The notes: generated from the sequence alone by a model not told the origin. Numbered from the stretch's first letter, positions 1-8,895 are shown. The stretch: 42,521 nt of DNA from an uncultured Clostridia bacterium (GCA_947626555.1 CANQSP010000008.1:1-42521); one strand, 5' to 3'. Translations and numbers: made by a program.

Positions 1-177
1 GAACCCGAAACAGTAGTGCAAGAATATACAGTAGGAGAAGAGCAGAACTGGACACATATATTTACGGGCTTGCCAAAATATGATGAGCAAGGAAACGAAA
101 TAGAATATACAGTAGATGAAGAAGAAGTAGAAGGAGAAGATTTAAACTATTACAAGAAGGAGATAGAACAAAATTAA
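1..177 (+). CDS. C-terminal end of a Cna B-type (CnaB) repeat surface protein, partial
   Basis: The window opens inside a reading frame whose last 58 residues are visible and which stops at 175-177. The residues WTHIFTGLPKYDEQGNEIEY followed by TV and an acidic stretch are the usual end of a Cna protein B-type domain, with its GLPKYD..G..I.YTV pattern. In surface proteins of Gram-positive bacteria these domains form stalks stabilised by isopeptide bonds. No LPxTG motif or C-terminal membrane anchor follows; the protein ends about 20 residues after the domain, in acidic residues and KKEIEQN. It may therefore be secreted, attached in another way, or truncated. The rest of the protein lies outside the window. 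A terminator hairpin follows. Confidence 0.75.
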   Translation, partial: EPETVVQEYTVGEEQNWTHIFTGLPKYDEQGNEIEYTVDEEEVEGEDLNYYKKEIEQN

Positions 178-204
178 AACATAGGAAATAAAAATAAACG
201 AAAA

Positions 205-237
205 AATACACTTCAAAATATGAGGTGTATTTTTTAT
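205..237 (+). terminator. Rho-independent terminator after the CnaB protein
   Basis: A 10-bp stem (205-214 AATACACTTC with 222-231 GAGGTGTATT, one G-T wobble) closes a 7-base loop and runs into a T-rich tail. It sits 28 bases after the stop codon of the CnaB protein. Confidence 0.85.
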
Positions 238-258
238 TAATAAAATTGCATTAAAAAA

Positions 259-287
259 TGGACTTTTTAATATATAAATGATATAAT
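259..287 (+). promoter_or_regulatory. Probable sigma-A promoter for the 325-1161 gene
   Basis: TGGACT (259-264) and a perfect TATAAT (282-287) are separated by 17 bases. They lie just after the preceding terminator and 37 bases before the next start codon. Confidence 0.6.
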
Positions 288-324
288 ACCATAAGTTATA
301 TTACTCTAAAATAAAGGAGAAGAT

Positions 325-1161
325 ATGGAAAAAATAAGAGTTTTAGCTTTTGTTGGACCATCTGGTACGGGAAAAAGTTATAGAGCTCAGATGGTAGCAG
401 GAGAAAATAATATTTCATATATAATTGATGATGGACTTTTAGTAAATGAAAACGAAGTAGTAGCAGGGGAATCAGCTAAGAAAGCACCAACTAAAATAGA
501 AACTGTAAAACATGCAATTTTTATAGATGAAAAAGAAAGAAAAAAAATGATAAAAGCTATAAAAAAATATAAACCAGATTCAATATTAATATTAGGTACT
601 TCTGATGGAATGGTACAAAAAATTGCTAAAAATTTAGGACTGCCAGATATTGAAAAAACAATATATATTCAAGACGTAGCCACTGAAAATGAAATGCAAA
701 CAGCAAGAAATATAAGAGTTACACAAGGAAAACATGTAATACCAGTCCCTACCTTTGAAATAAAAAAAGATTTTTCAGGATATATTTTAGATCCATTACA
801 AATTTTTAAGTCAAAAGGTAGTGGAAAAAAACCATATATGTCAGAAAAATCAATAATAAGACCTACATTTAGTTATTTAGGAAATTTTACAATATCAGAT
901 ACTGTATTTAGGCAAATAATAGAATATTTAGCTAAAAAAACAGAGGCGATTTCAAAAATATTAAAGACTAGGGTAGAAAATTATGGAGAAGGACCTTCAA
1001 TTTATATAGAAGTATCTATAATATATGGTTATAATTTATTTTCAGAGCTTAATGACTTTAAAGAAAAATGTGTAAAAGAAATAGAAAAATTAACAACAAT
1101 GAATCTTCAAAAAATAACAGTAATAGCAAAGACAATAGAAATGCCCAAAAAACAACAGTAA
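325..1161 (+). CDS. P-loop ATP-binding protein with C-terminal Asp23/Gls24-like domain
   Basis: A 278-residue protein that starts at ATG after an AAGGAG ribosome binding site. The N-terminus carries a Walker A motif, VGPSGTGKS (about residues 10-18), as in small P-loop nucleotidases and kinases. The C-terminal third (about 185-275, beginning near ISDTVFRQIIEYLAKK and containing YIEVSIIYGYNLF) has the strand-helix pattern of Asp23/Gls24 envelope-stress proteins. The combination recurs in Clostridia next to cmk, but I know of no defined function. It has its own promoter and precedes cmk by 87 bases. Its last residues lie in an imperfect 38-bp tandem duplication that changes the frame, so the present C-terminus (MPKKQQ) is probably not the ancestral one. 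Confidence 0.7.
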   Translation: MEKIRVLAFVGPSGTGKSYRAQMVAGENNISYIIDDGLLVNENEVVAGESAKKAPTKIETVKHAIFIDEKERKKMIKAIKKYKPDSILILGTSDGMVQKIAKNLGLPDIEKTIYIQDVATENEMQTARNIRVTQGKHVIPVPTFEIKKDFSGYILDPLQIFKSKGSGKKPYMSEKSIIRPTFSYLGNFTISDTVFRQIIEYLAKKTEAISKILKTRVENYGEGPSIYIEVSIIYGYNLFSELNDFKEKCVKEIEKLTTMNLQKITVIAKTIEMPKKQQ

Positions 1162-1190
1162 TAGCAAAAACAGTAGAGATGCAAAAAAAT
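1117..1190 (+). repeat. Imperfect 38-bp tandem duplication at the 3' end of the P-loop/Asp23 gene
   Basis: The sequence from 1117 (ACAGTAATAGCAAA...) recurs from 1155 with a few substitutions. The offset of 38 is not a multiple of three. The second copy therefore encodes the same peptide (TVIAKTVEM) in another frame, which stays open to a stop at 1221-1223, while the annotated frame stops at 1161. Confidence 0.8.
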
Positions 1191-1248
1191 ATAGCCAAAA
1201 TATGTAGAAAAATGAAAATATAAATATTAAATTAAGGAGGAAAATAAA

Positions 1249-1920
1249 ATGTCATTTGTTGTTGCAATAGATGGACCAGCAGGAACAGGAAAAGGAACAA
1301 TAACGAATTTGTTATCTAAAGAAATGGGGCTTATAAATATAGATACAGGAGCAACTTATAGATGTGTTGCCTTGCAAGCGATTAGAAATAATATAGATAT
1401 AGGAGAAAAAGATAAAATAATAAAATTATTAGACAACATAAACATAAATATGGAATTAGATTCAGAGGGCAATTTAGTTATATTGTTAAATGGGGAAGAT
1501 GTTTCAAAAGAAATAAGAAGCAAGGAAGTTACTAAAATAGTATCTCAAGTATCTTCAATAGTAGAAGTTAGACTAAAAATGGTAGAAGTACAAAGAAACT
1601 TGGCAAAAGGAAAAGATGTTATTATGGAAGGGAGAGACATAACAACTTATGTATTTCCAAATGCAGATGTAAAAATTTATTTAGATGCACAAGAAGATGA
1701 AAGAGCAAAAAGAAGGTTTATTCAAAATAAAGAAAATGGTATAGAAATGTCATATGAGGAAGTTTTGAAAAATATACAAATAAGGGATGAAAATGATAGA
1801 CATAAAGAGATAGGTTCATTAAAGATAGCAGATGATGCAACATATATAGATACAACAAATTTAAGTATAGATCAAGTTAAAGAAAAAGTTGCTACACTAA
1901 TTATGGAAAAAAGAAAATAA
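1249..1920 (+). CDS. cmk: Cytidylate kinase
   Basis: Cmk phosphorylates CMP and dCMP with ATP in pyrimidine nucleotide metabolism. The 223-residue length is normal for the family. The P-loop is DGPAGTGKGT (residues 8-17), followed by the family's INIDTGATYR segment (GA.YR) and the EGRDITTYVFP segment, in which GRD binds the CMP phosphate. The C-terminal lid contains ERAKRR, and IQIRDENDRHKE matches the usual R(D)..D..R region. The start is set by AAGGAGG seven bases upstream. The order cmk, plsC, S1-protein gene is a classic Clostridia arrangement, usually with ispH between; ispH is absent here. Confidence 0.97.
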   Translation: MSFVVAIDGPAGTGKGTITNLLSKEMGLINIDTGATYRCVALQAIRNNIDIGEKDKIIKLLDNININMELDSEGNLVILLNGEDVSKEIRSKEVTKIVSQVSSIVEVRLKMVEVQRNLAKGKDVIMEGRDITTYVFPNADVKIYLDAQEDERAKRRFIQNKENGIEMSYEEVLKNIQIRDENDRHKEIGSLKIADDATYIDTTNLSIDQVKEKVATLIMEKRK

Positions 1921-1982
1921 GATGTAAAAAATGATATGGTACTTAATCATGCCATATAACGATAGAGAGGAAAAAATTTAAT

Positions 1983-2606
1983 ATGAAAGAAATGGTAAAA
2001 GCTATATTAAGAGGAATAGTAAAAGGAGCTTTATATGCCTATTGTAAAATAATATATAGAATGAAAATAATAGGAAGAGAAAATATACCTAAAGAGGGGC
2101 CAATTATAGTATGTGGAAATCACAAAAGCTTTTTAGATCCACCATTAATTATGATAACAGCCAAAAGAAGGCTAATATTTTTGGCAAAAGCAGAGCTAAC
2201 AAAAAGTAAATTTTTAGCAGTTTTAGGTTGGGCCTTTGATGTAATCCTTGTAAATAAAAATTCAAAAGATATAGGTACAATAAAAGCATCTTTAAAGGTT
2301 TTAAAAAATGGTGGATGTATAGCATTATTTCCTGAAGGAACTAGAAAAGGACTAGAAAAGGGAGAAAAAGTAAAGGATGGAGCAGCATTTTTTGCTGTAA
2401 GATCAGGAGCAAAAGTAGTTCCAGTTGGAATTTCAGGAGGTGAAAAACCTTTCAAAAGAATATATGTAAATTATGGAAAACCGCTAGATTACAGCATGTA
2501 TAAGGGAAAAAAATATGCAGATAGCGAAGAAGAAAAAGAAGACTTAGATAAAGTAACAGAAGATATAATGAATAATATAATTATGTTGACAAATGTAAAA
2601 GATTAA
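1983..2606 (+). CDS. plsC: 1-acyl-sn-glycerol-3-phosphate acyltransferase
   Basis: This 207-residue membrane-associated acyltransferase adds the second acyl chain in phosphatidic acid synthesis. It has the LPLAT signature: the catalytic NHKSFLD box (H47, D52) and the substrate-binding FPEGTR box (116-121). A hydrophobic, basic N-terminus (MKEMVKAILRGIVKGALYAY) should attach it to the membrane. It follows cmk by 62 bases, which include a short hairpin (ATATGG/CCATAT, 1934-1957). The start follows GAGAGGA. Length and motifs are normal. Confidence 0.95.
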   Translation: MKEMVKAILRGIVKGALYAYCKIIYRMKIIGRENIPKEGPIIVCGNHKSFLDPPLIMITAKRRLIFLAKAELTKSKFLAVLGWAFDVILVNKNSKDIGTIKASLKVLKNGGCIALFPEGTRKGLEKGEKVKDGAAFFAVRSGAKVVPVGISGGEKPFKRIYVNYGKPLDYSMYKGKKYADSEEEKEDLDKVTEDIMNNIIMLTNVKD

Positions 2607-2651
2607 TATATAATAAATAAGCATGTTTAAAAATAAAACAAAAATAATTTA

Positions 2652-2679
2652 TTGAACTTTTTAGTTTAAAAAATAATGG
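2652..2679 (+). promoter_or_regulatory. Possible promoter of the S1-domain protein gene
   Basis: TTGAAC (2652-2657) and TAATGG (2674-2679) are separated by 16 bases. If used, transcription would begin near 2687, downstream of the first in-frame ATG at 2676. This would favour the ATG at 2712 as the true start. Confidence 0.35.
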
Positions 2680-2711
2680 GTATTACCCCAAGAGAAGGAT
2701 TGGTTAAATTT

Positions 2712-3797
2712 ATGGAAAAAGAAATGTCATTTGAAGAAATGTATAATGAAAGTTTAAAAGAAGCAAAATTAAGTAAAGTTGTTACTGGAAAAGTAATAAG
2801 TATTACATCTAATGGAGAAATTTTTATAGATATAGGCTATAAAGCTGATGGAATAATTCCAAAAGAGGAATATACAGAAAACGATACAAATTTATTAGAG
2901 GGCGTAAAAATAGGTGATGAAATTACAGCAGAAGTATTAAAACAAAATGATGGCATAGGTAATGTTTTATTATCATATAAAAAATTAAAAAATGTAGAAT
3001 TACAACAGCAATTTGAAAATAAAGTAAAAAATAATGAAATAATAGAATCTAAAGTATCAGAAGTAACAGATAATGGTTTAATAGTAAATGTAGCGAATAC
3101 GAAAGTATTTATACCATATTCATTATCATCTATTTCTAGAAATGAAGATAAGCAAAGCTATAAGAACAAAAAAGTTAGTTTTAGGGTTGTAGAATATAAT
3201 CCAAAAGGTAGAAAAGTAATTGGCTCTATAAAAAATGTTGTAGATGAACAAAGACAAGCAAAAGAAAATCAATTTTGGAGTAGTATAGAAGTTGGACAAA
3301 CTAGAAAAGGAAAAGTAGCAAGCTTAAGTTCATATGGTGCTTTTGTTGATGTGGATGGAGTACAAGGACTTTTACATGCATCAGAAATTTCATGGGCAAG
3401 AAATGTAAAACCAGCAGATGTTTTAAGAACGGGTCAAGAAATTGATGTAAAAGTTTTAGAAGTAGATAAAGAAAATAAGAGATTAAAGTTCTCTTATGTA
3501 GATAAGGGACCAAATCCATGGGATAATATAGAAGAAAAATATAAGGTAAATGATGTAGTAAAAGTTAAAGTTGCAAAAATGATGCCTTTTGGTGTATTTG
3601 TCGAGTTAGAACCTGCTATAGAAGGTTTAGTACATATATCTCAAATTGCAGAAAAGAAAATTGCAAAACCTGAAGATGTTTTAAAACAAGATGAATATGT
3701 AAATGCAAAAATAATAGAAGTAGATAAAGAAAAGCAAAGAATAGAACTTTCAATTAAAGAATTGGAAGGTACTTCAGATGAGTACAAACAAGAATAA
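2712..3797 (+). CDS. rpsA: S1-domain RNA-binding protein, ribosomal protein S1 type
   Basis: From the ATG at 2712 this is a 361-residue protein with four S1 (OB-fold) RNA-binding domains. Relative to that start they lie near residues 22-92, 105-172, 190-262 and 277-347. The third and fourth are the most typical (GKVASLSSYGAFVDV, VKVAKMMPFGVFVELEP, HASEIS, HISQIA). Clostridial S1 proteins have this four-domain layout and assist mRNA binding by the 30S subunit. An in-frame ATG at 2676 adds MGITPREGLVKF but has no ribosome binding site and overlaps a possible -10 box. The ATG at 2712 follows GAAGGA by 12 bases. The extra residues resemble the end of IspH, which is fused to S1 in some Clostridia, but the match is too short to press. 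Confidence 0.9.
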   Translation: MEKEMSFEEMYNESLKEAKLSKVVTGKVISITSNGEIFIDIGYKADGIIPKEEYTENDTNLLEGVKIGDEITAEVLKQNDGIGNVLLSYKKLKNVELQQQFENKVKNNEIIESKVSEVTDNGLIVNVANTKVFIPYSLSSISRNEDKQSYKNKKVSFRVVEYNPKGRKVIGSIKNVVDEQRQAKENQFWSSIEVGQTRKGKVASLSSYGAFVDVDGVQGLLHASEISWARNVKPADVLRTGQEIDVKVLEVDKENKRLKFSYVDKGPNPWDNIEEKYKVNDVVKVKVAKMMPFGVFVELEPAIEGLVHISQIAEKKIAKPEDVLKQDEYVNAKIIEVDKEKQRIELSIKELEGTSDEYKQE

Positions 3798-3865
3798 AAA
3801 TTCATATTTAGTTAAAAGATAAAAGTAGAATTTACGTTTTGAAAGTGAAAGGAATGGAACATAAA

Positions 3866-5674
3866 ATGATAAACGAAAACATAAGAAATATAGCAATTAT
3901 TGCGCACGTTGACCATGGTAAAACAACATTAGTAGATTGCTTGTTAAAGCAAAGCCATGTGTTTAGAGAAAATGAACAAGTACAAGAAAGGGTAATGGAT
4001 TCTAATGAATTAGAAAAAGAGAGAGGAATAACTATTCTTTCAAAAAATACTTCAGTAATGTATAATGGAGTAAAAATAAATATAGTAGATACACCAGGTC
4101 ACGCTGACTTTGGTGGTGAAGTAGAGCGTGTTTTAAAAATGGTTGATGGTGTATTATTGTTAGTTGATGCTTTTGAAGGACCAATGCCTCAAACAAGAGA
4201 AGTTTTAAAGAAATCATTAGCATTAAATTTAAAGCCAATCGTAGTAATAAATAAAATAGATAGACCAGGTTCAAATCCAGCAAAAGTCGTAGATCAAGTA
4301 TTAGAATTATTTATAGAATTAAATGCAAATGATGAACAATTAGACTTTCCAGTTATATATGCTTCAGCAAAAAATGGAATAGCTAAAATGTCTTTAGAAG
4401 AAGAAAGTGATAATGTAAATTGTATATTCGATACAATTTTAAATTATATTTCAGCACCAAATTGTCAGATAGATGGTACAGCTCAAATGCTAGTATCAAA
4501 TATAGATTATGATGATTATTTAGGCAGAATAGCTGTAGGTAGAATAGAAAGAGGAAAAGTAAAAGCAGGAATGCCAGTAGCAATCTGTAAAGAAGAGAAA
4601 AATGCTCAAGGAAAAGTGGCAAAGTTATTTACATATCAAGGCTTAAAAAGAATAGAAGTAGAAGAAGCTACAGCAGGAGATATAGTAGCATTATCTGGTA
4701 TTGCAGATATAAATATAGGTGAAACAATATGTGATTTAAATAATCCAGAAAAAATACCATTTGTAAATATAGATGAACCAACAGTATCTATGACATTTAG
4801 TGTAAATAATGGACCTTTTGCAGGCAAAGAGGGAGAATTTATTACATCAAGACATATTCGTGATAGATTATTTAAAGAATTGGAAAGAAATGTTAGTTTA
4901 CGTGTAAAAGAAACAAATCAAGCAGATAGCTTCGAGGTATGTGGTCGTGGAGAACTTCATTTATCTGTATTAATAGAAACAATGAGAAGAGAAGGATTTG
5001 AACTTTTAGTATCTCGACCAAAAGTTATATTTAAAGAAATAGATGGCGTTAAATGTGAACCAATGGAAATATTAGTAGTAAATGTTCCAGACGAATCAGT
5101 AGGAACTGTAATAGAAAAAATAGGAAGACGTAAAGGTGAAATGGTAAACATGGAGCCAGCAGAACTTGGTCACACAAAAATAGAATTTAAAATACCAGCA
5201 AGAGGCTTAATAGGATATAGGTCAGAATTTTTAACAGATACAAAAGGAGAGGGAGTTATGAACTCCGTATTTGATAGTTATGAACCATTTAAAGGAGATA
5301 TTCAGGCAAGAACAAGAGGAGTACTTGTAGCATGGGAACAAGGAACATCTGTAACTTATGGTTTATATAATGCACAAGAAAGAGGAGAACTTCTTATTGG
5401 TGCAGGAGTGGAAGTATATGAAGGAATGATAGTAGGTATAAACTCTAGAAATGAAGATATAGCAATAAATGTATGTAAAGAAAAACATTTAACTAATACA
5501 AGAGCTTCAGGTTCAGATGATGCACTACGTTTAGTTCCACCATTACAAATGTCATTGGAAAGAGCTATTGAATTTATTGCTGATGATGAACTTGTTGAAA
5601 TAACACCAAAAAATATTCGTTTAAGAAAGAAAATTTTAGATACAAAAACAAGGGAAAGAGAAGCAAGAAGATAA
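3866..5674 (+). CDS. typA: Translational GTPase TypA/BipA
   Basis: TypA is a ribosome-binding GTPase of the EF-G/LepA family that assists 50S assembly and growth under stress. From the ATG at 3866 it has 602 residues, the normal length. G1 is AHVDHGKTT (13-21), G3 is DTPGHADFGGEVER, G4 is NKIDRPG, and the G5-like motif is SAKNG. The C-terminal half has the typical RGELHLSVLIETMRREGFE and GLIGYRSEFLTDTKGEG segments. In-frame upstream starts exist (TTG 3839, ATG 3854), but AAAGGA at 3848-3853 abuts ATG 3854 and serves 3866 better, and MINENIRNIAIIAHVDHG matches relatives. A strong terminator follows. Confidence 0.97.
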   Translation: MINENIRNIAIIAHVDHGKTTLVDCLLKQSHVFRENEQVQERVMDSNELEKERGITILSKNTSVMYNGVKINIVDTPGHADFGGEVERVLKMVDGVLLLVDAFEGPMPQTREVLKKSLALNLKPIVVINKIDRPGSNPAKVVDQVLELFIELNANDEQLDFPVIYASAKNGIAKMSLEEESDNVNCIFDTILNYISAPNCQIDGTAQMLVSNIDYDDYLGRIAVGRIERGKVKAGMPVAICKEEKNAQGKVAKLFTYQGLKRIEVEEATAGDIVALSGIADINIGETICDLNNPEKIPFVNIDEPTVSMTFSVNNGPFAGKEGEFITSRHIRDRLFKELERNVSLRVKETNQADSFEVCGRGELHLSVLIETMRREGFELLVSRPKVIFKEIDGVKCEPMEILVVNVPDESVGTVIEKIGRRKGEMVNMEPAELGHTKIEFKIPARGLIGYRSEFLTDTKGEGVMNSVFDSYEPFKGDIQARTRGVLVAWEQGTSVTYGLYNAQERGELLIGAGVEVYEGMIVGINSRNEDIAINVCKEKHLTNTRASGSDDALRLVPPLQMSLERAIEFIADDELVEITPKNIRLRKKILDTKTREREARR

Positions 5675-5681
5675 AAATAAG

Positions 5682-5728
5682 AAAGGTCAAAATTGCATGT
5701 TATTTATGATACGCAGTTTGACCTTTTT
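5682..5728 (+). terminator. Terminator after typA
   Basis: GGTCAAA (5685-5691) pairs with TTTGACC (5717-5723). The inner TTGC/GCAG pairs extend the stem past one bulged A, and a run of five T follows. Confidence 0.85.
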
Positions 5729-5808
5729 GTGATAAAATAGAAGAGAAGGTTAAACAGTATTACAATTTCCAACTGAAACATATACTATAGGAAGGAATAA
5801 GATTAAAT

Positions 5809-6975
5809 ATGGATGATTTAAAGCGTGGAAAATTTAAAAATATGAAAGAAGTTTATAGCAAAAAGAGAAAAGCTACTTTAATGCGTGGAATAATGCAAAG
5901 GGAAAGTCAAATTTCTAAAGTAGAAAAAAGTCAAACTGATTATGCAATGCAAAATAAAGAAGCACAAGGCTATACTCTTGCAGAGCAAGAAGAATATATG
6001 AATTATTTACAAGAACAATTTCTAAATGGAAAAATAACAAAAAGAAATATAGAAAAAATTAGAGAAAAATTATATAAATATCCTGATAAAGTACAGTCAG
6101 CCTTATTTATTTCGGAACTATATTATATGCTTACAGAAGAAAAAGAAGTTGCGATAGATGAACTTGACAAATATTTAGAAACTTTGGATAAATCTGATGA
6201 AGCATATAAAATAATTGAAGATAGAATATCAGAATTTAGAAAGAGAATTGATACTAAAAGTTATGTAGAATTGCATGAGAAGGAAAAGCAAAATAAAGAG
6301 CAAAAAGAATGGCAAGAACAAGAAAAATATATGGATGAAGTACAAAGAAAATTTGAAGCGGGTGAATTGGACAAACATAAAGTTACCATGGCAACAAGAA
6401 AATTAGAACAATTTCATAATAAAGGTAGGGCAATGAAATTGGCATTAACAATGTATAAAAAATATTATGATAAGCAAGGATTAGAAATATTAGTGTATGC
6501 GTATTCACAAGTTGATGACTGGAATGATGATGAAAAACAATTTTTAGCAGATATAGTTAAGGATGAGACCAAGGAAAGGGTTACTATAGAAAAACAAAAA
6601 AAATTGAAATTACGCCAAAGAAATATAGATAGTAAAAAATATAAAAAAGAATTAGAAGTTTCTAAAATAATGGAGTTGTTAAAACAAGGTAAAACTGTAA
6701 TGGATGTATTTAATCAAATGCATGTGCCTGTAAAATCAATAGTCAAAGTAAGAGACAGATTATTAACTCAAGATGAAGAATATAGAAAAAAACATAATGA
6801 AGATGTAGAACTTGTAAAATTATTTTTGCATGATGGATACAAAGTAGAACAAGTTTATAAATTAATAGAGGGTAATGTTTCAGTGAATCAAATATTAGAA
6901 ATAAAATCTAAAGAGGGAATTATAAATAAAAGGGGAAGGAAACCTAAAAATTTAATAGAAGATTATCAAAAGTAG
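5809..6975 (+). CDS. Charged, helical protein of unknown function with a basic RGRKPK tail
   Basis: A 388-residue soluble protein I do not recognise. It is dominated by Lys and Glu and predicted to be almost wholly helical. Two similar segments can be seen: EEYMNYLQEQFLNGKITKRN (about 62-81) and EKYMDEVQRKFEAGELDKHK (about 175-194). Each is followed by a helix-rich TPR-like stretch, which suggests an internal duplication. The C-terminal part has two helix-turn-helix-like segments (KIMELLKQGKTVMDVFNQMH and LVKLFLHDGYKVEQVYKLIE) and ends in NKRGRKPKN, a basic AT-hook-like patch. DNA or RNA binding is possible but unproven. The gene lies 13 bases upstream of trmR and is likely cotranscribed with trmR and trhP. 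Confidence 0.7.
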   Translation: MDDLKRGKFKNMKEVYSKKRKATLMRGIMQRESQISKVEKSQTDYAMQNKEAQGYTLAEQEEYMNYLQEQFLNGKITKRNIEKIREKLYKYPDKVQSALFISELYYMLTEEKEVAIDELDKYLETLDKSDEAYKIIEDRISEFRKRIDTKSYVELHEKEKQNKEQKEWQEQEKYMDEVQRKFEAGELDKHKVTMATRKLEQFHNKGRAMKLALTMYKKYYDKQGLEILVYAYSQVDDWNDDEKQFLADIVKDETKERVTIEKQKKLKLRQRNIDSKKYKKELEVSKIMELLKQGKTVMDVFNQMHVPVKSIVKVRDRLLTQDEEYRKKHNEDVELVKLFLHDGYKVEQVYKLIEGNVSVNQILEIKSKEGIINKRGRKPKNLIEDYQK

Positions 6976-6988
6976 AGGAGCAATAACA

Positions 6989-7609
6989 GTGAAAATATTA
7001 CAAGGGAATAATATAAATGAAGAAAAATTAAGTATGATTAAGCAAAAAGCTTTAGATGAACATATACCAATTATAATGGATGATACACTAGAAGTAGTAG
7101 ATAAAATACTTGTAGAAATAAAACCTAAAAGAATACTAGAAATAGGCACCGCAGTGGGATATTCAGCAATATGCTTTTCTAAATATTTAATTAATGAAGG
7201 AAGAATAGATACAATAGAAAGAGATGAACAAAGAGCAGAAGAGGCAATAGAAAATATAAAGAAAATGAAATTAGAAAAAAGTATAAATGTTTTAAAAGGA
7301 GATGCTGTGGAAATATTACCAACTTTAACAGAAAAATATGATGTGATATTTATAGATGCAGCAAAAGGTAAATATCCATTCTTTTTACAAGAAGCTTTAA
7401 GATTATTGGATGAAGAAGGGGTAATACTTGCAGATAATATTTTATATAAAGGATATGTTATGAGTGATTACAATAAGCATAAACAACGTACAGCAGTGAG
7501 GAATCTAAGGGAATATATAGCAGAATCAACAGGTAATCCAGATTTAGAAACTGAAATTTTAGAGGTAGGAGATGGACTTGCAATATCAAAATGGAAAAAA
7601 ATTTCTTAA
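6989..7609 (+). CDS. trmR: tRNA 5-hydroxyuridine methyltransferase (O-methyltransferase family 3)
   Basis: A 206-residue class I SAM-dependent methyltransferase. ILEIGTAVGYSAICFS is motif I (SAM binding) and VIFIDAAKGKYPFF is the metal/acceptor region typical of the O-methyltransferase 3 family. The next gene encodes a U32 protein, the same order as trmR (yrrM) followed by the trhP genes (yrrN, yrrO) in Bacillus subtilis. There TrmR converts 5-hydroxyuridine at tRNA position 34 to 5-methoxyuridine, so that role is inferred here from family and neighbour. The start is GTG at 6989, supported by GAGGAG nine bases upstream. Family length is normal. Confidence 0.85.
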   Translation: MKILQGNNINEEKLSMIKQKALDEHIPIIMDDTLEVVDKILVEIKPKRILEIGTAVGYSAICFSKYLINEGRIDTIERDEQRAEEAIENIKKMKLEKSINVLKGDAVEILPTLTEKYDVIFIDAAKGKYPFFLQEALRLLDEEGVILADNILYKGYVMSDYNKHKQRTAVRNLREYIAESTGNPDLETEILEVGDGLAISKWKKIS

Positions 7610-7662
7610 GTTATAACAGGCAATGTTTTTAAAAATAGAAAATAAAAGAAAAGGTGAAGAAA

Positions 7663-8895
7663 ATGAAAAAACCAGAGTTGTTAGCTCCAGCAGGTTCTTT
7701 TGAAAAGGCAAAGATAGCTTTTTTATATGGAGCAGATGCTGTATATATGGGAACAAAGAGTTTATCTTTAAGGACTAGAGTAGATGTAGAAGATGATGAT
7801 GTAGAAAAAACTATATTATATGCACATAGCATAGGTAAAAAAGTATATGTAGCTATGAATATTTTTGCATGGGATGAAAAATATGAAGAAATTATAAAAG
7901 TTGCAAAACAACTAAATACAATAAAACCAGATGGAATAATTGCTTCTGATGGAGGGGTAATACAGATTTTAAAAGAATATGCACCAAATGTAGATATTCA
8001 TATTAGTACACAAGCTAATGTTATAAGCTACCATACTAGCAAATTTTGGTATGATAATGGTGCTAAAAGAGTTATTCTTGGAAGAGAAATGAATAAAGAA
8101 CAAATTAAAGAGTTGATGGCAAATAAACCAGATGATTTAGAAGTAGAAATATTTGTCCATGGCGCTATTTGTTTTGGTTATTCTGGAAGATGTTTTTTAA
8201 GTGATTTTTTAGCAGGAAGAAGTGCAAATTTGGGAGACTGTGCACAAAGTTGCAGATGGGCATATAACGTATATGTTGAAGAAACAAATAATCCAGGCAA
8301 TTTAATGCCAGTGGAGCATGATGAAAAAGGAACATACATATTTTCATCAAAAGATTTATGTTTAATTAAAGAAATTCCAGAAATAGTACAAATGGGCATA
8401 GATAGCTTAAAAATAGAAGGTAGATTGAAAACAGAGTATTATTTAGCATCAGTAGTGAATGCATATAGAAATGCAATAGACGATTATATGGAAAATCCTA
8501 AAAATTATGATTATAAGAAGTATTTGAAGGAACTAGAAAAAACAAAAACAAGAGGGTTAACTACTTTTTATTTTAATGATAGAAATAATAAAGACATTCA
8601 AGAATATGAGGGAAAACAATATAACTCAGATTATGAATTTGGTGGCAAAGTAGTAGACTTTGAAGATGAAAAAACTATTATTGAAATAAAAAACAAATTA
8701 AAAGTTGGAGATGAATTAGAAGTACTAATTCCAAATCAAATAGATACGTATAAATTTAATATAGAAAAGCTATGGGATATAGAAACAGGAGAAGAAATTG
8801 AAGTTATTAATCCGGGAAGGGCAGAACAAAAAGTAAAAATGAAATTGCCAATAAAAGTAGAAAAAAACTGGGTTTTAAGAAGAAAAAAGTTATAA
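7663..8895 (+). CDS. trhP: U32 family protein, probable tRNA uridine(34) hydroxylase
   Basis: A 410-residue U32-family protein. The signature runs through EIFVHGAICFGYSGRCFLSD and continues with GDCAQSCRW, providing conserved cysteines. The N-terminus, KPELLAPAGSFEKAKIAF, is typical of the family. These proteins were long annotated as collagenase-like peptidases. TrhP is now known to carry out prephenate-dependent hydroxylation of U34 in tRNA, which supplies the substrate for TrmR, encoded 53 bases upstream. An in-frame GTG lies at 7654, but it overlaps the AAAAGGTG binding site, so ATG 7663 is preferred. A bidirectional terminator separates the gene from the convergent DUF368 gene. Confidence 0.9.
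   Translation: MKKPELLAPAGSFEKAKIAFLYGADAVYMGTKSLSLRTRVDVEDDDVEKTILYAHSIGKKVYVAMNIFAWDEKYEEIIKVAKQLNTIKPDGIIASDGGVIQILKEYAPNVDIHISTQANVISYHTSKFWYDNGAKRVILGREMNKEQIKELMANKPDDLEVEIFVHGAICFGYSGRCFLSDFLAGRSANLGDCAQSCRWAYNVYVEETNNPGNLMPVEHDEKGTYIFSSKDLCLIKEIPEIVQMGIDSLKIEGRLKTEYYLASVVNAYRNAIDDYMENPKNYDYKKYLKELEKTKTRGLTTFYFNDRNNKDIQEYEGKQYNSDYEFGGKVVDFEDEKTIIEIKNKLKVGDELEVLIPNQIDTYKFNIEKLWDIETGEEIEVINPGRAEQKVKMKLPIKVEKNWVLRRKKL

Noticed and set aside
2676..2711. N-terminal MGITPREGLVKF of the S1 protein as a remnant of an IspH-S1 fusion
   Set aside because: Only about a dozen residues resemble the IspH end, there is no ribosome binding site for ATG 2676, and a possible -10 box overlaps it.
3301..3519. 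Minus-strand frames inside rpsA, typA and other long genes
   Set aside because: They overlap well-conserved plus-strand genes entirely, lack binding sites and have translation-shadow composition.
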